Assembly (NCBI GenBank): GCA_946894095.1 | Contig: OX335642.1 | Span: forward strand, 13,837,021 to 13,901,020 | DNA length: 64,000 nt | Direction of reading: 5' to 3' | Source of the DNA: Incurvaria masculella | Lineage: Eukaryota > Arthropoda > Insecta > Lepidoptera > Incurvariidae | In this document: positions 43,580 through 58,300 of the stretch, piece by piece | Position numbering within the stretch: the stretch's first letter is position 1 | How the letters are laid out: every line of letters begins with the position of its first letter | Notes under the pieces: model-generated | Database searches by the model: none | What the model saw: only the letters and a program-made list of their open reading frames with translations | Told to the model about the DNA's origin: nothing | Translations under genes and position numbers: made by a program

Positions 43580-43890
43580 GCACTGCAACAATTTTGTCCG
43601 TATGTGACAGCGAGTATCAAAGGACGGGAGTAGCGATCGTAGCTCATTCGTATGGTGACAGCGTAGCCACGATTAGGTGGAAAAGGTGTAACCATAGTTA
43701 GTTCGCTGACAAATACGGGACACGCAACATCGAATATTCGATGAGCTAAATAGCAACCAGAATTTGAAAAAATCAGTAGTAAGCGAATTCGTAATTGAAC
43801 TCACTCGCCGTCACTGTTGCCTGTGTATGTGTGAGTGGCTACGCCTCCCCCGTACGAACGAGTTTGGTTGCCTACTCCCATCCTTCCATG
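43580..43890. repeat. Interspersed repeat family D, diverged copy
   Basis: Contains gacagcgtagccacga, gtaagcgaattcgtaattga and ggctacgcctcccccgtacg blocks related to 28860-29165 and 39360-39600. Confidence 0.4.
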
Positions 43891-44360
43891 CTCGCTGATA
43901 TGTGTGTACGCTTCACGCATACCACACCAATCTTTGTATTGGCATTAGATTTGTATATTTTCACGACCACTCGGTTCCTCATATTTATTTTAGGAAGGTG
44001 GGATTTTGTACGGAGGATAGGTTTTACGTTCTTGTTCCTGTGGAACAAATATTGAAAAATAATATGTGATCATAAGCCGGGTAGACGACACATTGCATCG
44101 TTGTCGGTTGCACGTGCGTTTCACTTACAACCTACATACATACACGTACACGCGATTATCGTACGACTAAACACAGCGACGACACAATACATACACAAAT
44201 ACACAAGCACAACCCTCTTGTCGCTTTTGGCATGCAAAAATAGCATGTCTTCTCAAGGCATCAACTCAAATCACGTGTAGGATTTCAATTCCAGTGCATT
44301 CTCATCTGTTTTCTAGTTAAAAATAGCTCGTTGTGGTAGCATGTGCCTAACTCATTATTT

Positions 44361-44707
44361 AAGGGGGTGTATCCATCAAAGTAGATGGCGCCACGCTCAT
44401 TCGTAACTATTTCTGCTATGACTCCTTAAAAACATGAAGTCACAAAAATAACCTGGAGTTTCTTTGATAGTTGTGAGGACGTTTGTAAAAAGATGACAAA
44501 ATGAGCAACAATTTGCGATATGCCAAATAATAATATCACAAATGCTAGCTTTTGTTAAAATTGTTTTATAACATTACATACATAACTGCCAAGTGTGGTC
44601 GCTAATAGAGTTATAGTTTGTAATTTTCTATTACATATTGGCGAGTAACAGCAAAAATAGCAACAAAAGACTGTGGCGCCATCTACATGGACGAAAAACC
44701 CCCTTCA
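44361..44707. mobile_element. MITE family 3
   Basis: The terminal inverted repeats read aagggggtgtatccatcaaa...gtagatggcgccac at the left and the complement of gaagggggtttttcgtccat...gtagatggcgccac at the right, about 34 bp each. A related end occurs at 39980-40030. Confidence 0.75.
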
Positions 44708-46158
44708 CAGGGGGGCTCTGCATCAAATGAATTAAATTCACCACAACAATAGCTTTTTCAAGTTGTCAGTTTCTTGTGGTCAGTTTTCGGAAAGTATAAA
44801 ATGTTGCTAGCCTGAACGCAGATCATCGGATAATACTATCCACGTCTGACCGCTCTCTTGCTTGTTTCCATTTACCCTAAAATTGACACCAAGACGCACT
44901 TGATCAAAATTCACCCTTATGACAACTCTAATACAGCTTACTAACTAATTTCGTTGTTGATTAATTTCTGTTATTAAATGTGGTTACACATTATAAATTA
45001 GCGAACGGATACAATTCTGCAGTATAAACATATAAAACTTGACAGAATATTACTCTTACCTAATTCACATGGAGTTACATATAAAAATGAAAAATTATCA
45101 TACATAGCTGTGTATAACTATTTTGTATAGCTCCTCTCCGATCCTCTACTAGCGACACTAGCCGAGAGCAACACGCTTGCGACTTAAACTAAAGCACTTA
45201 GCATAAACTCGTCTCGCCGCCCACTATACATTGAGACCCCAAAATGATAAGCAAAGCACACCAGTTCCCAGTTTACAAAAGACACGACAGAACAAAATGT
45301 ATGATTGCCAAATACATTTTCTAACAGTTCAACAAAATCTTTTGTCTCTAAAATGGTTGCAGTGGTGTGAAAAGAGTGTTTCAGCTTTTTACACTTATCA
45401 ATTTATAAAGACATTCCACACGAACCCACGTGTTTTACCACCAAACTCGCACCACAAGGAATGACTGTAAAAAGGAATGCAAGATCAAACTTTTGGAATG
45501 TTACAAATTGTCCATTATAGAAAATATGACATAGCATCAAGCAATAAACCGAATTGATACCCGGGTGTACAAAGCAATAGATATAATTGCGCAAAATGAA
45601 ACTCATAGTAGCGTCTAGAGCCAATCAACCAAGTGCTGGGACAAGATAAGTCAACAGAGAGCCACTTTTACTTGACACAATAGATGCCTTTGGACAAACT
45701 GGTTTTAGCTCTTTTCTTATTGTTTAACATATCGTCCTACCGCCCAAGGGGGTGGGAAGAACATTTCACAGCGAGGCAGATTTCACACAAAATCTTGCAA
45801 AATCTTGCACAATGTTTTGATAACCTGCCTCATGATTTGATGTTGGAAACTATGTCACAGTAATACTTTCATCAAACTGTTCATGGTTAATTAACGATTA
45901 GACTTTTGAGCTTAAAAGCAAGGTCAATTTCGGAATCAAACAGATTGATTATGATGACAACGATAAATTGAAGTTGATTGACATATTTAAATTTGAGGTT
46001 AGAAGAAATGTCAAAGTGACATCGTCAATGTCAAATATTGGTTGACTGGCAATAGACGAAATAAAATCGTCGATTCAAGGTTAGCAGCGGTGTCAGTGAC
46101 CAGGTCAAAGACACAATTCGAGGAGGAGCTTGTCTAGCGGTGCAGTGGTGGGCCAGGC
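44708..46158. other. Presumed 3'UTR and downstream flank of the fimbrin gene
   Basis: Directly downstream of the minus-strand stop. No AATAAA on the minus strand close to the stop was found, so the transcript end is undefined. No other gene seen. Confidence 0.35.
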
Positions 46159-46365
46159 TTACGTGGCGACGGCGGGGGCGGGGGCGGCGGCGGCAGCGGC
46201 TGGCGCGTGCTCCACGCTCGGGATGTAGTCGAGGGCCATGAGGCAGGCGAACACCGTCATGATCATCTTGGGCTTGCGCTCGGTTATGTCCTCGGGCAGC
46301 GCGTACACTCGCGCGCCGCAGCGGCGAGCCATCGACACCGCGTACTTGGCGTTCGCGAGGTTTTC
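46159..46365 (-). CDS. Fim: Fimbrin terminal exon
   Basis: Reads [20 protein letters not shown], then [20 protein letters not shown], the end of CH4. After CLMALDY the family's usual short basic end is replaced by [20 protein letters not shown] and Thr-stop. Confidence 0.95.
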   Translation of the reverse strand, partial: ENLANAKYAVSMARRCGARVYALPEDITERKPKMIMTVFACLMALDYIPSVEHAPAAAAAAPAPAVAT

Positions 46366-49300
46366 CTGAGCACATTACATGCACACATCGTTACAGCACG
46401 ATCGTAGTGTTACATATTTATTTTTCTTGAATTTTGACGCGTAATTTTTTTTAAAAAGGGACACAATAGCAAGCAAACTTAAACATTTATAATATGAGGC
46501 AGTAGGGCTTAGGATAATTTATAATGTTGACTAGAATGTTTCTATGAGAACCAATGTGTTTCTTGGCGATTTTACACTTTATGACTGGGGCTTTATCCAA
46601 ACTTACTTGTTTGATTACAACTAAAAAAATTAACACAATACAAACCTCTTGCGTGCCGCCGCGCGACACCAGGTCGTAGTTGATGGAACCCGGCTTGATG
46701 GCGTCGATTAGGTCAATCACCACTGTGCCGTCCGCTAGCGCCTCGTCCTGCGCACATACAAACTGATTGTCAAACCAATCTATGCGACGCCATGCCGTTC
46801 TAGGTGAACACTACAATCTAGGTGAAGCAACTCTCGGTTCGTTCGGGTTATGGACGGTTGACCGTTTCAACCTTTGAGGCTGGCGGTGGTTCGGAAACAC
46901 GTAAAACTGTAGGTCTATCTATCTATTTAACTTACTACGCGGTAGTGTTCATCCCGCCCCGGGTTGGTATCGTCACACTCAATAAAAGATGACCAGCAAA
47001 TATATATTTTTTTTCCATCCAGTTTAATTTAAGCACAATAAAATAAAGATCTTGTCATGGCACCTAGTTACCATGTGGTGTGATGAGCTAATATCATGAT
47101 GGTAGGAGTGGTATTCACATAAAAAAAATTACATGGTTTCACCATAACGTGGCCAGATGTAGATAAAAAAGTAGGTGTCATTCCCGAATGAGCATAGCTA
47201 CAATTAAATGGGCAGAAAACAAGGAACAATATTTAATTAAATGGGAAGGAGGGTTTAACCGTAACACCATGTTTGTAACACTTGCAGTTTTTTATGGATT
47301 CTGAACTTGAATAAAGTGACCCAAATTCTTAATATAAATGCATGTTTCCTTTGTGAATAAGAACATAAAAGTTTCACATGATTTAAACAGTTAGGATACA
47401 CACCTGGAAGCTGCGGATGGAGGTGGTCTTGCCAGCATGCTGCAGCTTGTTGTTAACCCACGTAACGATCTCCCGCTCTATGATGGGGTTGCCAGTGTTA
47501 GCTAGCCGGGTCAGCACCGACAGTGTGTAAGCGCGCATCAGCTGCCAGATCAACGCTGCAAATAAAACGCAGATGTATCACCACTTTACAACATCAATGA
47601 CAGCTTAAAACCTAAAAACTCTTTAAATACCCAAAAACAAAGCATTTAAAGCAAACAATAACAGGTGATAGTGGGACTTCAAAACCATAAAAGTGAACTA
47701 GCTCTTTCAGTGAAACAGTTCAGTGTTCAAAGTTATGGACGTGGAATAAAATTGTCTATTTGTTTTTGAATAAAAGAAAAATGGTTAACGTTTAATGTTT
47801 TGGCCTCTATCTACAACCCCCATGCTTCTGCATTTTACTCATGCTTTTCGATTACCGTAGGATATATCATTACTTGTTAAAAGGAACCATGATGACAATC
47901 CACGTACTTACCGAGAGTGAGAGTAGCGTTCCCCTCGTTGATATCAGAGCCAGCGATGCCGACGAGCGAGAAGCCCAGCTTCTTGCCCAGCTCCACCGCG
48001 TAGTTGCAGTTCTCTAGCCGCTCCATGAAGCGACGCAGTTTTGAAAACTTCTTGTACACCTGGAGGGGCACACCACACGCTTGCCATCACTTCGTAGCGA
48101 CATTTCATTCATGGATATGAATAATGTATGAATAATTTTATTTTTATTTATTGGGTAAATTCACAGTGCATTTACAGATACCAGTAGACTTAAAAATAAA
48201 TACCCATGATACCATTTAAGAATTTACTAATGTATGATATCGGATAATGGTTATCTATCACAAAACCATGCTTGTCTTTGGCTTTATCTGTGGGCCTAGT
48301 CTGCCCGGTAGTTATTACAGAGAAACAAAGGTATACAAACCTCTGAAAAATTGTAAAAAAACTAGATTTTTTTTTAAAAAAAAAGGCAAATAAGATTTTG
48401 AGGTTGTTCTTAACACAAAATCGCTCATTTATTACAGCAGTGTAGCCAAGCACTGAATATGGGACTCGCAACAATGCAGCAGTCAAGCAAGCAGTCATTC
48501 AGTGCAGCAAACATGTTTTCTGCACTGAAGAGGGTCCTGTGAAGTTCTTACGTATCCTTATGTATCGTTGGAACTCAACGATACATAAACAACAAAGTTG
48601 ATAAACTTGAAAGTATACGAACACTTACCTGGAATAGATGTCTTAAGGTCATAAAAACCTCTTGCTCGCAATTAACTACGAAGATACGGAAACTATGCTT
48701 ACTGTATCACGTTAGCCAGGAGGTAAGTGAGCCTGTAAGTTTATTTCTTCACAATTTGTTATTCATACCCCAGAAAAGTTTTAATTTTAGTTTACTTTTA
48801 AACACTTCTGTATATCTATAAAACTCATGTGAAATGTAAAAAGTACTTAGATTGCACTATTCTTATGAGAAATACCTGGGAAAATGAGTTAGTCTTAGTT
48901 TACTTTATGCACTTTATCTACATGACATGCTGCTGCAATTTGATACCATTTACTTAATTTACCTACAATTTACCCTTATCACAATTTCTAGTATTACCAC
49001 TTTATATAACGGTGTGTCGTACATGTCTCTGCAGTGAGCCTAATCTCTGACAATTGTAGTGAGGGTAGACTTAAATCTCCTGTTAGACGATAGAATGTAC
49101 CTAAACATTGATTGTGATTGTAACTGTAATGTTTGTAAAACACAAGAACAGTGTGTAGTTGAACATTGTTTAACATAACTAGCCTACCCCTTATAATACA
49201 GCCTTTGGGCCAGTTTAAGTGGTAGCGAATATTATTTGTTGTTTATATTTGTAAATGAATAAATAAATAAATAAAAATAAAAATAAAATAAATAAAACAT

Positions 49301-52300
49301 CACTAGTGAGCAAATTGGTCTGGCCGGCACTACTGTCAATCAACTACGTGTTGCCGCCAAACAAATCAGTTTCGATCGCCACTGCCGTCCTTCCTTACTC
49401 GCTGCCTGTAACTATACCGAGTGTCCTGGAAATCCAGACATTAGCAGTTCTATTGTTATTTTTGATGCATCTGTTTGCTTTACGTAGCGTCTCGGTGTGT
49501 TTTGGCTCTGAGCTGAGAAGCAGCGGCGCACCTTTTCCCAGTTGACGATTCCGGGCCTGATGATGTCGTAGAGCTGGAAGATGACTAGCCCGTCGGTGAG
49601 GTCCGAGTAGAGCCAGTTCACGTGCGGCGCCACGCCCATAGAGTTCATCCAGTTCCTGTACGCTGTAACACATAAAACACACTCAATAAACTACACTCAT
49701 AGCCGTGCTGGCAATGATAACATATTTTTCTGTAGGGGTGCACTTCCTAGTAATCTCTCTAGATTCAACCAAATTATTTATGATACTAGGGGTCCATCAA
49801 TTAGAAAATCCGTAAACTAGGTCCAAATGCACCTTTTACGTAGATGAGAGGAGCACATAAATACGGGCATTTACATAAAGGACAATCGCCTAAATAAAAC
49901 CAGACGTAAAGTTTTGATTTGGCAGTAATAATAGAATGTTAAGAGTTTTAAATTAATAAAAGACATAGTTAGTAGCTAGTTTTTGAAGAGACAGATTATC
50001 AAGAACCGAATAAAGGGTTACATTAAAATTACCAATTTTGCCAAGTGCACATTACATCAGCATGTTAACGCACACATTGATGAATGATTATTACACTTCA
50101 TGCTTGCGCAGCAGGTTTTTATCAGGGATGGAAGTTTAATGGATGAGTTATCTCCTGCTGGCTCCATCTATGATACGATGTGAGCTGCATCGCGCAGCAT
50201 GAAGTGGGAGAGGGATAGTGTTGGGTGAGTGAACAGTCTGTCAGCCCAGTGGTGCGACGTCTTGCGATTTGATAAGCTGAGTGAAGCACCTCATAGCGCG
50301 GTTGGGTTCTGGATGGGTGACCATTTTCAACCATTGAGGCTAGCCATTGTTCTGATTCCACGTACAACTGTAGGTCCCCTTTCTTAATTGCTAGGTTGTG
50401 GTAGTAGGGTTAATCCCGCACGTGTCAGTCCCATCGCATTGAATGAACGATGGTCGAAGAGGCAATGAAAATGGTTCGTGTTTTCCATCCAGTTCAATGT
50501 AGCTGAGCAATATAAGGAAGGTCCTGGCACCTAGTTCCCATGTGGTGTGTTAGGCTAATACCTGAAGATCAGTTTGGTATTAGCCATCAATGTCCAGTTT
50601 CATAAAAAAAAACTCACTCTTCTCCTCGCGGCTCTCCTCGATCTGCTCGAAGTGCTGGTCGGCGGCGCCGGTGCGCTCGAGCCCCGGGTGCTGGTTGAAG
50701 AGGTTGGCGACGAACGCCAGGTTGAGCTTGTAGACGCCGCCGACGACGTCCGCGGGCGTCACGAACGCGCGGCACCGCAGCCGCGCCGCCTGCTGCAGCA
50801 TCACCTCCGCGCGCCGCAGCATGTCCGTCTCCTGTGTCACAGGGCGCGGACAGACCTGGCGTGAGCGCTTGCAAGACCAAAAGGGCGCGGGACTGACAAC
50901 GTCCTCTCGAGCACCACTACCGCCAGTTGAAGAGAGATGAACATACCCACCCTATGCGACACTTTTTCAAATAGCTACAAGTACAGAGCGCATCACCCTT
51001 GGCGCACCAGTAGGCATTGGCGTTTGCAAGGAAAACATATGTGGGTCAAAGTCCAATTTGTGGCTAATAGGATGATGTCGTTTGTACACAATGTCTGGGC
51101 TCAATATGAAAGGCGTTTTTTGTAAAATATTTATGATTTCTCTAGTTTCCTCAAATAAAGCGTGTTGTATCCATTAAATATAACAAATAATCGATATTCT
51201 TTCGTTTTGACTCTGGGATTTGAAAAAGTATTAGTAACTTTAAAAAATATTTACATTGTCAGATGGTATGAATGGTATAGTGATTCTTAACTTCACTTAA
51301 CTTACATTGATGTGTACAATTAACCAATGTTGTCAAAACAAATTGATGTGTTTACTTCATCGCGCAATAAAAACAGAAAATGATACAAATTCTGTTTCTT
51401 TTGCCCAAGAAAATGGCAGACAGAAAATGGGTTCTAAGGTTGTACTTCGGTGGGAATATGGAGCCAGAAAACGCATTCGATGACAAACTACTATTTCATG
51501 AGCTGTATGAAAGATGTACGGAGCGACCTTGTCAAATTTACGGCATCAATTTAGTGAACAGTTTTAAAAACAAATTGGACAATTATATTTGTCGTTGAAA
51601 AACGAGTCACAATAAATAAAAACTAAACTTAAAAAAAAACTTACAAAAATATGAATACAGTGCACTCAACAATTAAAATACACGCATCAGCTTGTAGCTG
51701 CTAGTATATATAACATATAATGATAATAACAATGATGAAAAGAATAATAATAACAATAAGAAGTCTTGCCGTGCATGAATGGATGTGATCCCTGATCGAT
51801 GAGGGAGTGCAGCGGGGTGAAGGAAGAAATGTTATGGGTTAAGCGTACCCGCAGCGCTTCGAGCGTGACGCCCGCGTCGGCGGGAGCGATCTGCTTGAGC
51901 AGATGCGAGTAAATCTCCGAGTCGGCGACGTCGCCCTGGAAGTTGGTGCAGCGGCGCGTGACGCCCGCGCACGCCAGCTGGTGGTTCACCCAGCGCAGGA
52001 GGATCGCCTCAGGCGACAGGCGCAACAGGTCCTCGATACGCTCCTGCAAACAATGTTTTTAGTTACTTTACTGTATGTTTATTGTTTTGAAAACTGACGG
52101 TTTACGATGCCTTGGATGGTCGTTAGGGGCGAAAATGTCGGCCAAGAACGGCATGGCATACCGGGCAACTGTAAGTTTTTAATACAATATGTACATCGAT
52201 GGTGTAAATCTAATCCAATTGTTGGTATCTAAAATCTATCCATCTATCTGTCAATAAAAGTGTCTACCGTACCTAATCTAACATAACCTTAATAATTCAA

Positions 52301-55300
52301 AAATGATACCAAAAAGAAAATCCACACATAAGGTTACTTTTTTCTGTGGTTTGACTTAGGATTACATATTCTAAAAACAAAAACATGCAGACACAGATAT
52401 ATTGTTGGACAGGTACCGAAAATCAAGTGACTTGAAACAGTGGTTTTGAATTATAATTTTGTATGTAACTGGACACGGTCACTAATATGGCATAGGTTTT
52501 TTTGCTGTTACTTGCAGTCCATGCCCATATCATGATATAAACAGTTATTATTAGCCTATTATGATCAACGTAAATTTCGGATGATAACTGGTCTACCTTA
52601 ATGAAGGCCAGAAAACTTGTATCTCAATGGTATTTTCCAAATGACAAAGATCTTCTCAATTGATCATAAGAGGAAGATGGTGCGCGTGATGGTTACCTCG
52701 TCGTTGAGCAGCTCCGTGAGACCGGGACAGTGCTCGAGGGTGATCTGGTTGAACAGACCGATGCGGATGATCTGCCACAGCAGCCCCAGCACCAGGTGAG
52801 GCTTGCCTGTACACAAACACATTAACACATGTGTCCAGTATAGGTGTGCATTTTTCTGCAAAATACTATTTCAGTCAATAAAACAGATCATATATAAAAG
52901 ACAACTAATACGAGGTCGGTTAAAAATTACATCAATACTTATGCATCTATGAACTGTCTTGTGATCGGTTCAGGAACTTCCGTGCAGAAGACAAATTGCA
53001 AAAGAATAATAGAACCATGGAATTATTATGCACTATCATAAAGAGATCAAAGATTCTCGGCTTGGTGTAGAACGAGAGGTTGCGCTTGTTGATTGCACAC
53101 TCGTCCATGGTGTCCAGACACGAGTGGTTAATCAGCTTGCTGCTGGTGCAGGTGTGTAGCGGTCCTGCTTGTTAGGAACCCACAACTCACCGCTTGCTTG
53201 GAGTCACTGAACCACAGACGGTTTGTGGGATCGCTCAGTCTGTTCTATAGGTACTACCATGGACGTTGCACTGTGGAACTTGCATCCCTCATTCCTCCCC
53301 ATTCTACCTATATCCCTCTTGTGTCAAACTTGTGGTTGACATTAGGCATTTGAGAACGAACCGTTTCTCAAACTCATTCCTCTGCCACACCGCCAGGATA
53401 TGGAACTGTCTGCCGGCGGGTGCCTTTTCTCATACCTAAAACCTGGGAGTCTTCGAGCGTAATTTGAACAAGCTCAATAGCTCAACGATAGTCTGCTAAT
53501 CCGCTGGCATGGTGCCTCGCTGAACGTGCTTTCGCAAGGCGAGGTATTTTTTGCTTTTGTGAGCACCATTGGTCCTCAGCACAGCCACCCATACCGGTTT
53601 TTCATAAAAAAAATTAAATATGTGTGTAGGTGTGTAGATGTGCAGGTATGTAGGTGTAGTTAAGAGAAAACAGACTGACCCTTGGCAAGGTCGTGCGCGT
53701 CGATATTTACGATGTTACAGCCGATGGCCTGCGAGGACACCAGCGCCAGTGTGAGGTTCTCGTGCTTGGTGTAGAGCGAGAGGTTGCGCTTGTTGATGGC
53801 GCGCTCGTCGATGGTGTCTGGACACGAGTGGTTGATCACCTTGCTGGGGACAAGCACAGGACACACTTCACTAATCTCTTCACATGAAAAGTATAGTACA
53901 TAAATGTATTGGTACAATAAGTTTTTTAAGGCCATATCGGAATCATAAGACACTGCTAACTAACTATGGGTGAAGCTCAAGAATTATGAGCATGGTTTCG
54001 TATTCCTGAATTCACTGCTATCGAAAGAGAAGTTGTGAATTGAACTCGAGTGATAATTAATCCTGAAGAAAATTTTCGAATTAAACTGCTCATAAATTGA
54101 ATGATTTTAGTATATGTTTTGTCATAAGATTATGGTTTTAATTGCACAGCATGAGATCTAATACAGAGTGAATTTCACCCATTCTTTATTACATTTTTTA
54201 GCAGTCAACACAGTTCATTGCCGATTCAATGATTTTCAATACCTGCGATCATAAACGATTCTGCTTTCGAGTTATTTTGTTTAAATGATTGAAACCTTTA
54301 ATTTGGTTCATATTTCTATACTTTTAGATCATGTACTTGTACTTTAAATTGAGCAATTATTTACATTTTCATTTCAAGAGTAGCTAAAGACCAAAAAATA
54401 GCAACAGTAGAAAAAATTAAATGTGAAAATAAATCAATAGCTTGCTCATGATAATTCTTTGAAAATAGCAGTGATCACCCAGTCTTACTGTTAGTGTACG
54501 TTAGCAGTAACAATGGGTTGTGTGTGAGTGTGTTAACAATAGCACAACACTACTAACTGTATTAAAAATGTAAGATTGAAAAAAATATCAATCCCTACCA
54601 GAGTATGAGGCCATCCTTGAGCTTGTCGTAAAGCAGCTTGCCCTCGGGGTCGATGGGCAGCAGGTGCCGCAGGTCGGGGTCCTGCTCCAGGTTGCTGTTG
54701 ATCCAGCCCGAGAACGCCATCTGCTCCTCGAGCCGCACCGAGTGCGTTGTGCCTGCACAGACAACCCATCCTCGCTCACTTAGGTGGGCGCCCATTCATT
54801 ACGTGAGGGGGAAGGTGTTCAAGCCGAATCCCACCCAATGTCACGGGGGGGGGGGGGAGAGGGGGGTCTTAGCAAATATCACGGAATTTATTTTTCCGCA
54901 AGAAAAAAGTTAAGTAAAAAAGTATAAAGTAAAACGTGTTTCTCACAAAATATTGAAATCTTGTAAATCCTAATGAGATGAATGAACTGATGGAATAAAT
55001 CCAACGCAATAACGCACAGATTAACGTATTTACACTAAAAACGCAATTTGAAAATTCTTACGTGAGATTAGGAAGGGAGGGGGGCGGTCGAGCCAAATCT
55101 CATTAAGGGGGGACGGGTGGTCGAACAATCTCTAAAACTCTTGCCATGGATAAATAATAGTAGGCAAGGGCGTCGACAGCCGATGGCGCAGGGGGGGGGG
55201 GGGGGGGGCAAGTTGACTTTACCTACTACAATTCATACTTTTCTTATTCTCATTGGTGAATTTATTCGAGTTTCGACGTACGGGAATGATTGTTCAAGGC

Positions 55301-58300
55301 TTGAACTTCAAGCATATCAACTCAAAGACTTAGGGCTTTGGTTGCATTATATTTGCCAACTTTTTTAGAATCTCTAGGGGGGGCAACTGCCCCTCCCTGC
55401 CCCCCCTTGGCGACGCCCTTGATAGTAGGGAAAGATTGCTAACGTCATACAAGTGTTGAAAAGGGAACAGAAGAAGACGAAGAAGTCAACAGATGGCATT
55501 GCAATTCACATTTGAGAAAACATTAAATACAAACCAATTAATATCAATGATATTTTTTATATACAATGACATTACTTAATTTATAGTTAAAATGTTACAT
55601 TTTAATCACGCCTGCCTAGGCAAGCTTAGTTTAATAACGGTATGACTAGTTATTGGCAGTGACGGAAGATGGCGCTGGTTAGAAATGTCATAGTAACAGC
55701 GAAAATAAGAAGTATTTTGCGAGTTGTATGACGTTAGCAGTTCTTTGTCTATGCAGGTACACAACCTTAGTTAGTAAAGTAACTCCTAAAAATGTGTGGA
55801 ATTAATTTCTGTGAACGGACATGGATGGGTTCCCACACCCATGATAATAGCCCACCACACCGAATTCCTCAAGAAATTAAGTGCCATGCCAGGGACCTTC
55901 CCTTCTGTAAGCACGGCTACATTGAACTGGATGCAAGGACACAGACAATTTTTAATTGCCGCTTCGACCATCATTTCATTCAATACAGAACCGGGCTGGG
56001 GAAATGCAACTAAACGTCAGTTTTTACGTTCACTTGCCTGTTCACCAGGCGAGTTAACTTACCATGGTAACCCCCTAGGGAATTTGCATTCAAATTCTTT
56101 CTTCACATTTTTCACAAATTTCTTTACATTTCTAAAATTAAATAAACAATCAAATCTTCCAAAAACATTTAGAATGTTACAGAATGTATTAGGCTATGAA
56201 GGCATAATTTATTATAGATGGTGTGGGCGGACCAGACCCAAATATGACATTGATAAGGGCGATTAAACTTTCATGAATTCAACTAACGTAACAATAAGTA
56301 CTTCTGCTGTGACCTAAAGGTCATTAGTAGACATAAGAATCAGTACGTAGTATTTAATTTACATATATACAAAAAAACTTTTCTTCCTTTGGAAGATGTG
56401 ACGAGGCTGATTTCTTGTTGGATTCTAATACCAAATAATGAATTATGTACTATTATAATTTCCTATTAATATATAAAAAAAAAACAAATCTGTTGAAAGA
56501 TTTTCCCCTAATGTTTTGTTAATAATATTTGTAAGAAATACATATATTTTTTAGTCTTTAACTATCTATGACACACATTTTACTATATTATGGTGGAAAA
56601 TAATTTTAGGTGGAATATTAACTAAAAGTTTAATGACATTAAATTCCACGTGCTTAGACAGCTTGTCTCATTGAATGGATTCAGTTGACATTGAGTGGCA
56701 TAACATCTTTGGCACAATGGGTTTTATTTTTATAATATATAATATATTCACATTATGACCTCATCAAAGGTGGATAAGTGTTTATCGAAAGCAATTTTTT
56801 CAAATCCGCAAACAGTTCAGTAAATGTCTTAAGAGTGTAATCGAAGAAAATGTACATAGTTTGAAAAACATTCTACCGATTGATTGATTTTATTTAATTA
56901 TCGCTAGCACCATCTTTGATCCAATACAATGGTGCCAACCATGGCGGACTTAATGTAGGAAACAGTAGAAAACAGCAACATACCTAACCTACATTTGTAT
57001 GTGTTACATTGGTATGGATGCTTAATTTTCGGATGCTTACGGGCCCACCTTAAACTGTTATTATACAAATAATATAAATATATTCAATGACAGGGTATTC
57101 ACCGTCACTTGACGCCTCGCTCATGCCGCCGAGGTGCTCGAGGTTCTCCTTCTTGCTGACCTGGTTCTTGAACGTGCTCGAGACCTGCGCACACACCACA
57201 CACACGCTCACACGACACGCACACACCGGCACACCCTCGCTTGTAGGGGGCTGCTGAACCAAGATTCCACCTATAAGCAAATATACTTTTTCGTACTGAG
57301 CAAATATGTCTGTCGCTTTTTTCAGCGAATCTGATATCGTGTGTAGAATCGACCGTGAAGCAAAGACACATTTATTAAAAAATGAGAGCTGTAAAAAGTC
57401 GTTGGATGATGACGATGGGATGCATGAAGGGGGGGGGGGGGGGAGGGTTCCAAAACCGGCAAAAAAAACGTACGAAAAAGTAAATATCACATAACATTTA
57501 ATCATTAAATCAGATTGAACCGTGTCATTTCGAATAAGGTTAGCACAGCGATCGAGTCCATCCACTGTCAACAGCCCGTAGGCGACAATCATTTAACGTC
57601 AGTATTTTTCGGATACCCTCTACCTGTTAAAATGTTCCTTGGCTTGACCGGGAAAAGCATATACCCGCGAACCGAGTATATGCAATACTGCTATACTGTT
57701 CATATGTAAATATATCAGCAGCCTGATAAAAAAAAGAACAATCTCCTTCGACCTGTAGTTGGAGATGGTTACATAATAACAGGATTGTAAGGATTACTGT
57801 AGGTATCACTGATTGGGTATTTAAATATGCCATTAACAATGCTATGCTTGGTTTTCACCAAATGCTGATTTATCGTAATCGAACCTTAAAGGGCCTTTAT
57901 TACTAAGTGTTGATTATCTTGTACTAGTAAAAATTGCAAGATGGTAAGAAAAGCCCCTCATTCAATAGTTATTTGCCGATTAAGCTAATCCGCTCATGGT
58001 GAAAGAGAACCAAAACAACATTCACAGTTATGATCGTGAAAAGTTTATGCAGCGAAGAAGGTCGAGTTGTTCTATTATTTAGCGCTGCTATTGAAGACGA
58101 CTTGATCGCTGCGTCACAAAACAATAAAACAGACTGGCCAGTTCACACGAGTGCAATTATTTCATAAGCTAATACTGATATTAGCGCTCACACTGCAATC
58201 GAATATTAGTTGTTAAAGTGTACCATCAAGGAACAGAACTCACACTCAATAGTGGCTGTATGTGTGACGTCTTTGTATGTGTGTGCTCCATGTGAATGAA

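Noticed and set aside
51380..51598. A 72-codon plus-strand frame in a fimbrin intron
   Set aside because: Only its last residues resemble a LINE terminus; too little to annotate as a gene or a sure LINE fragment.
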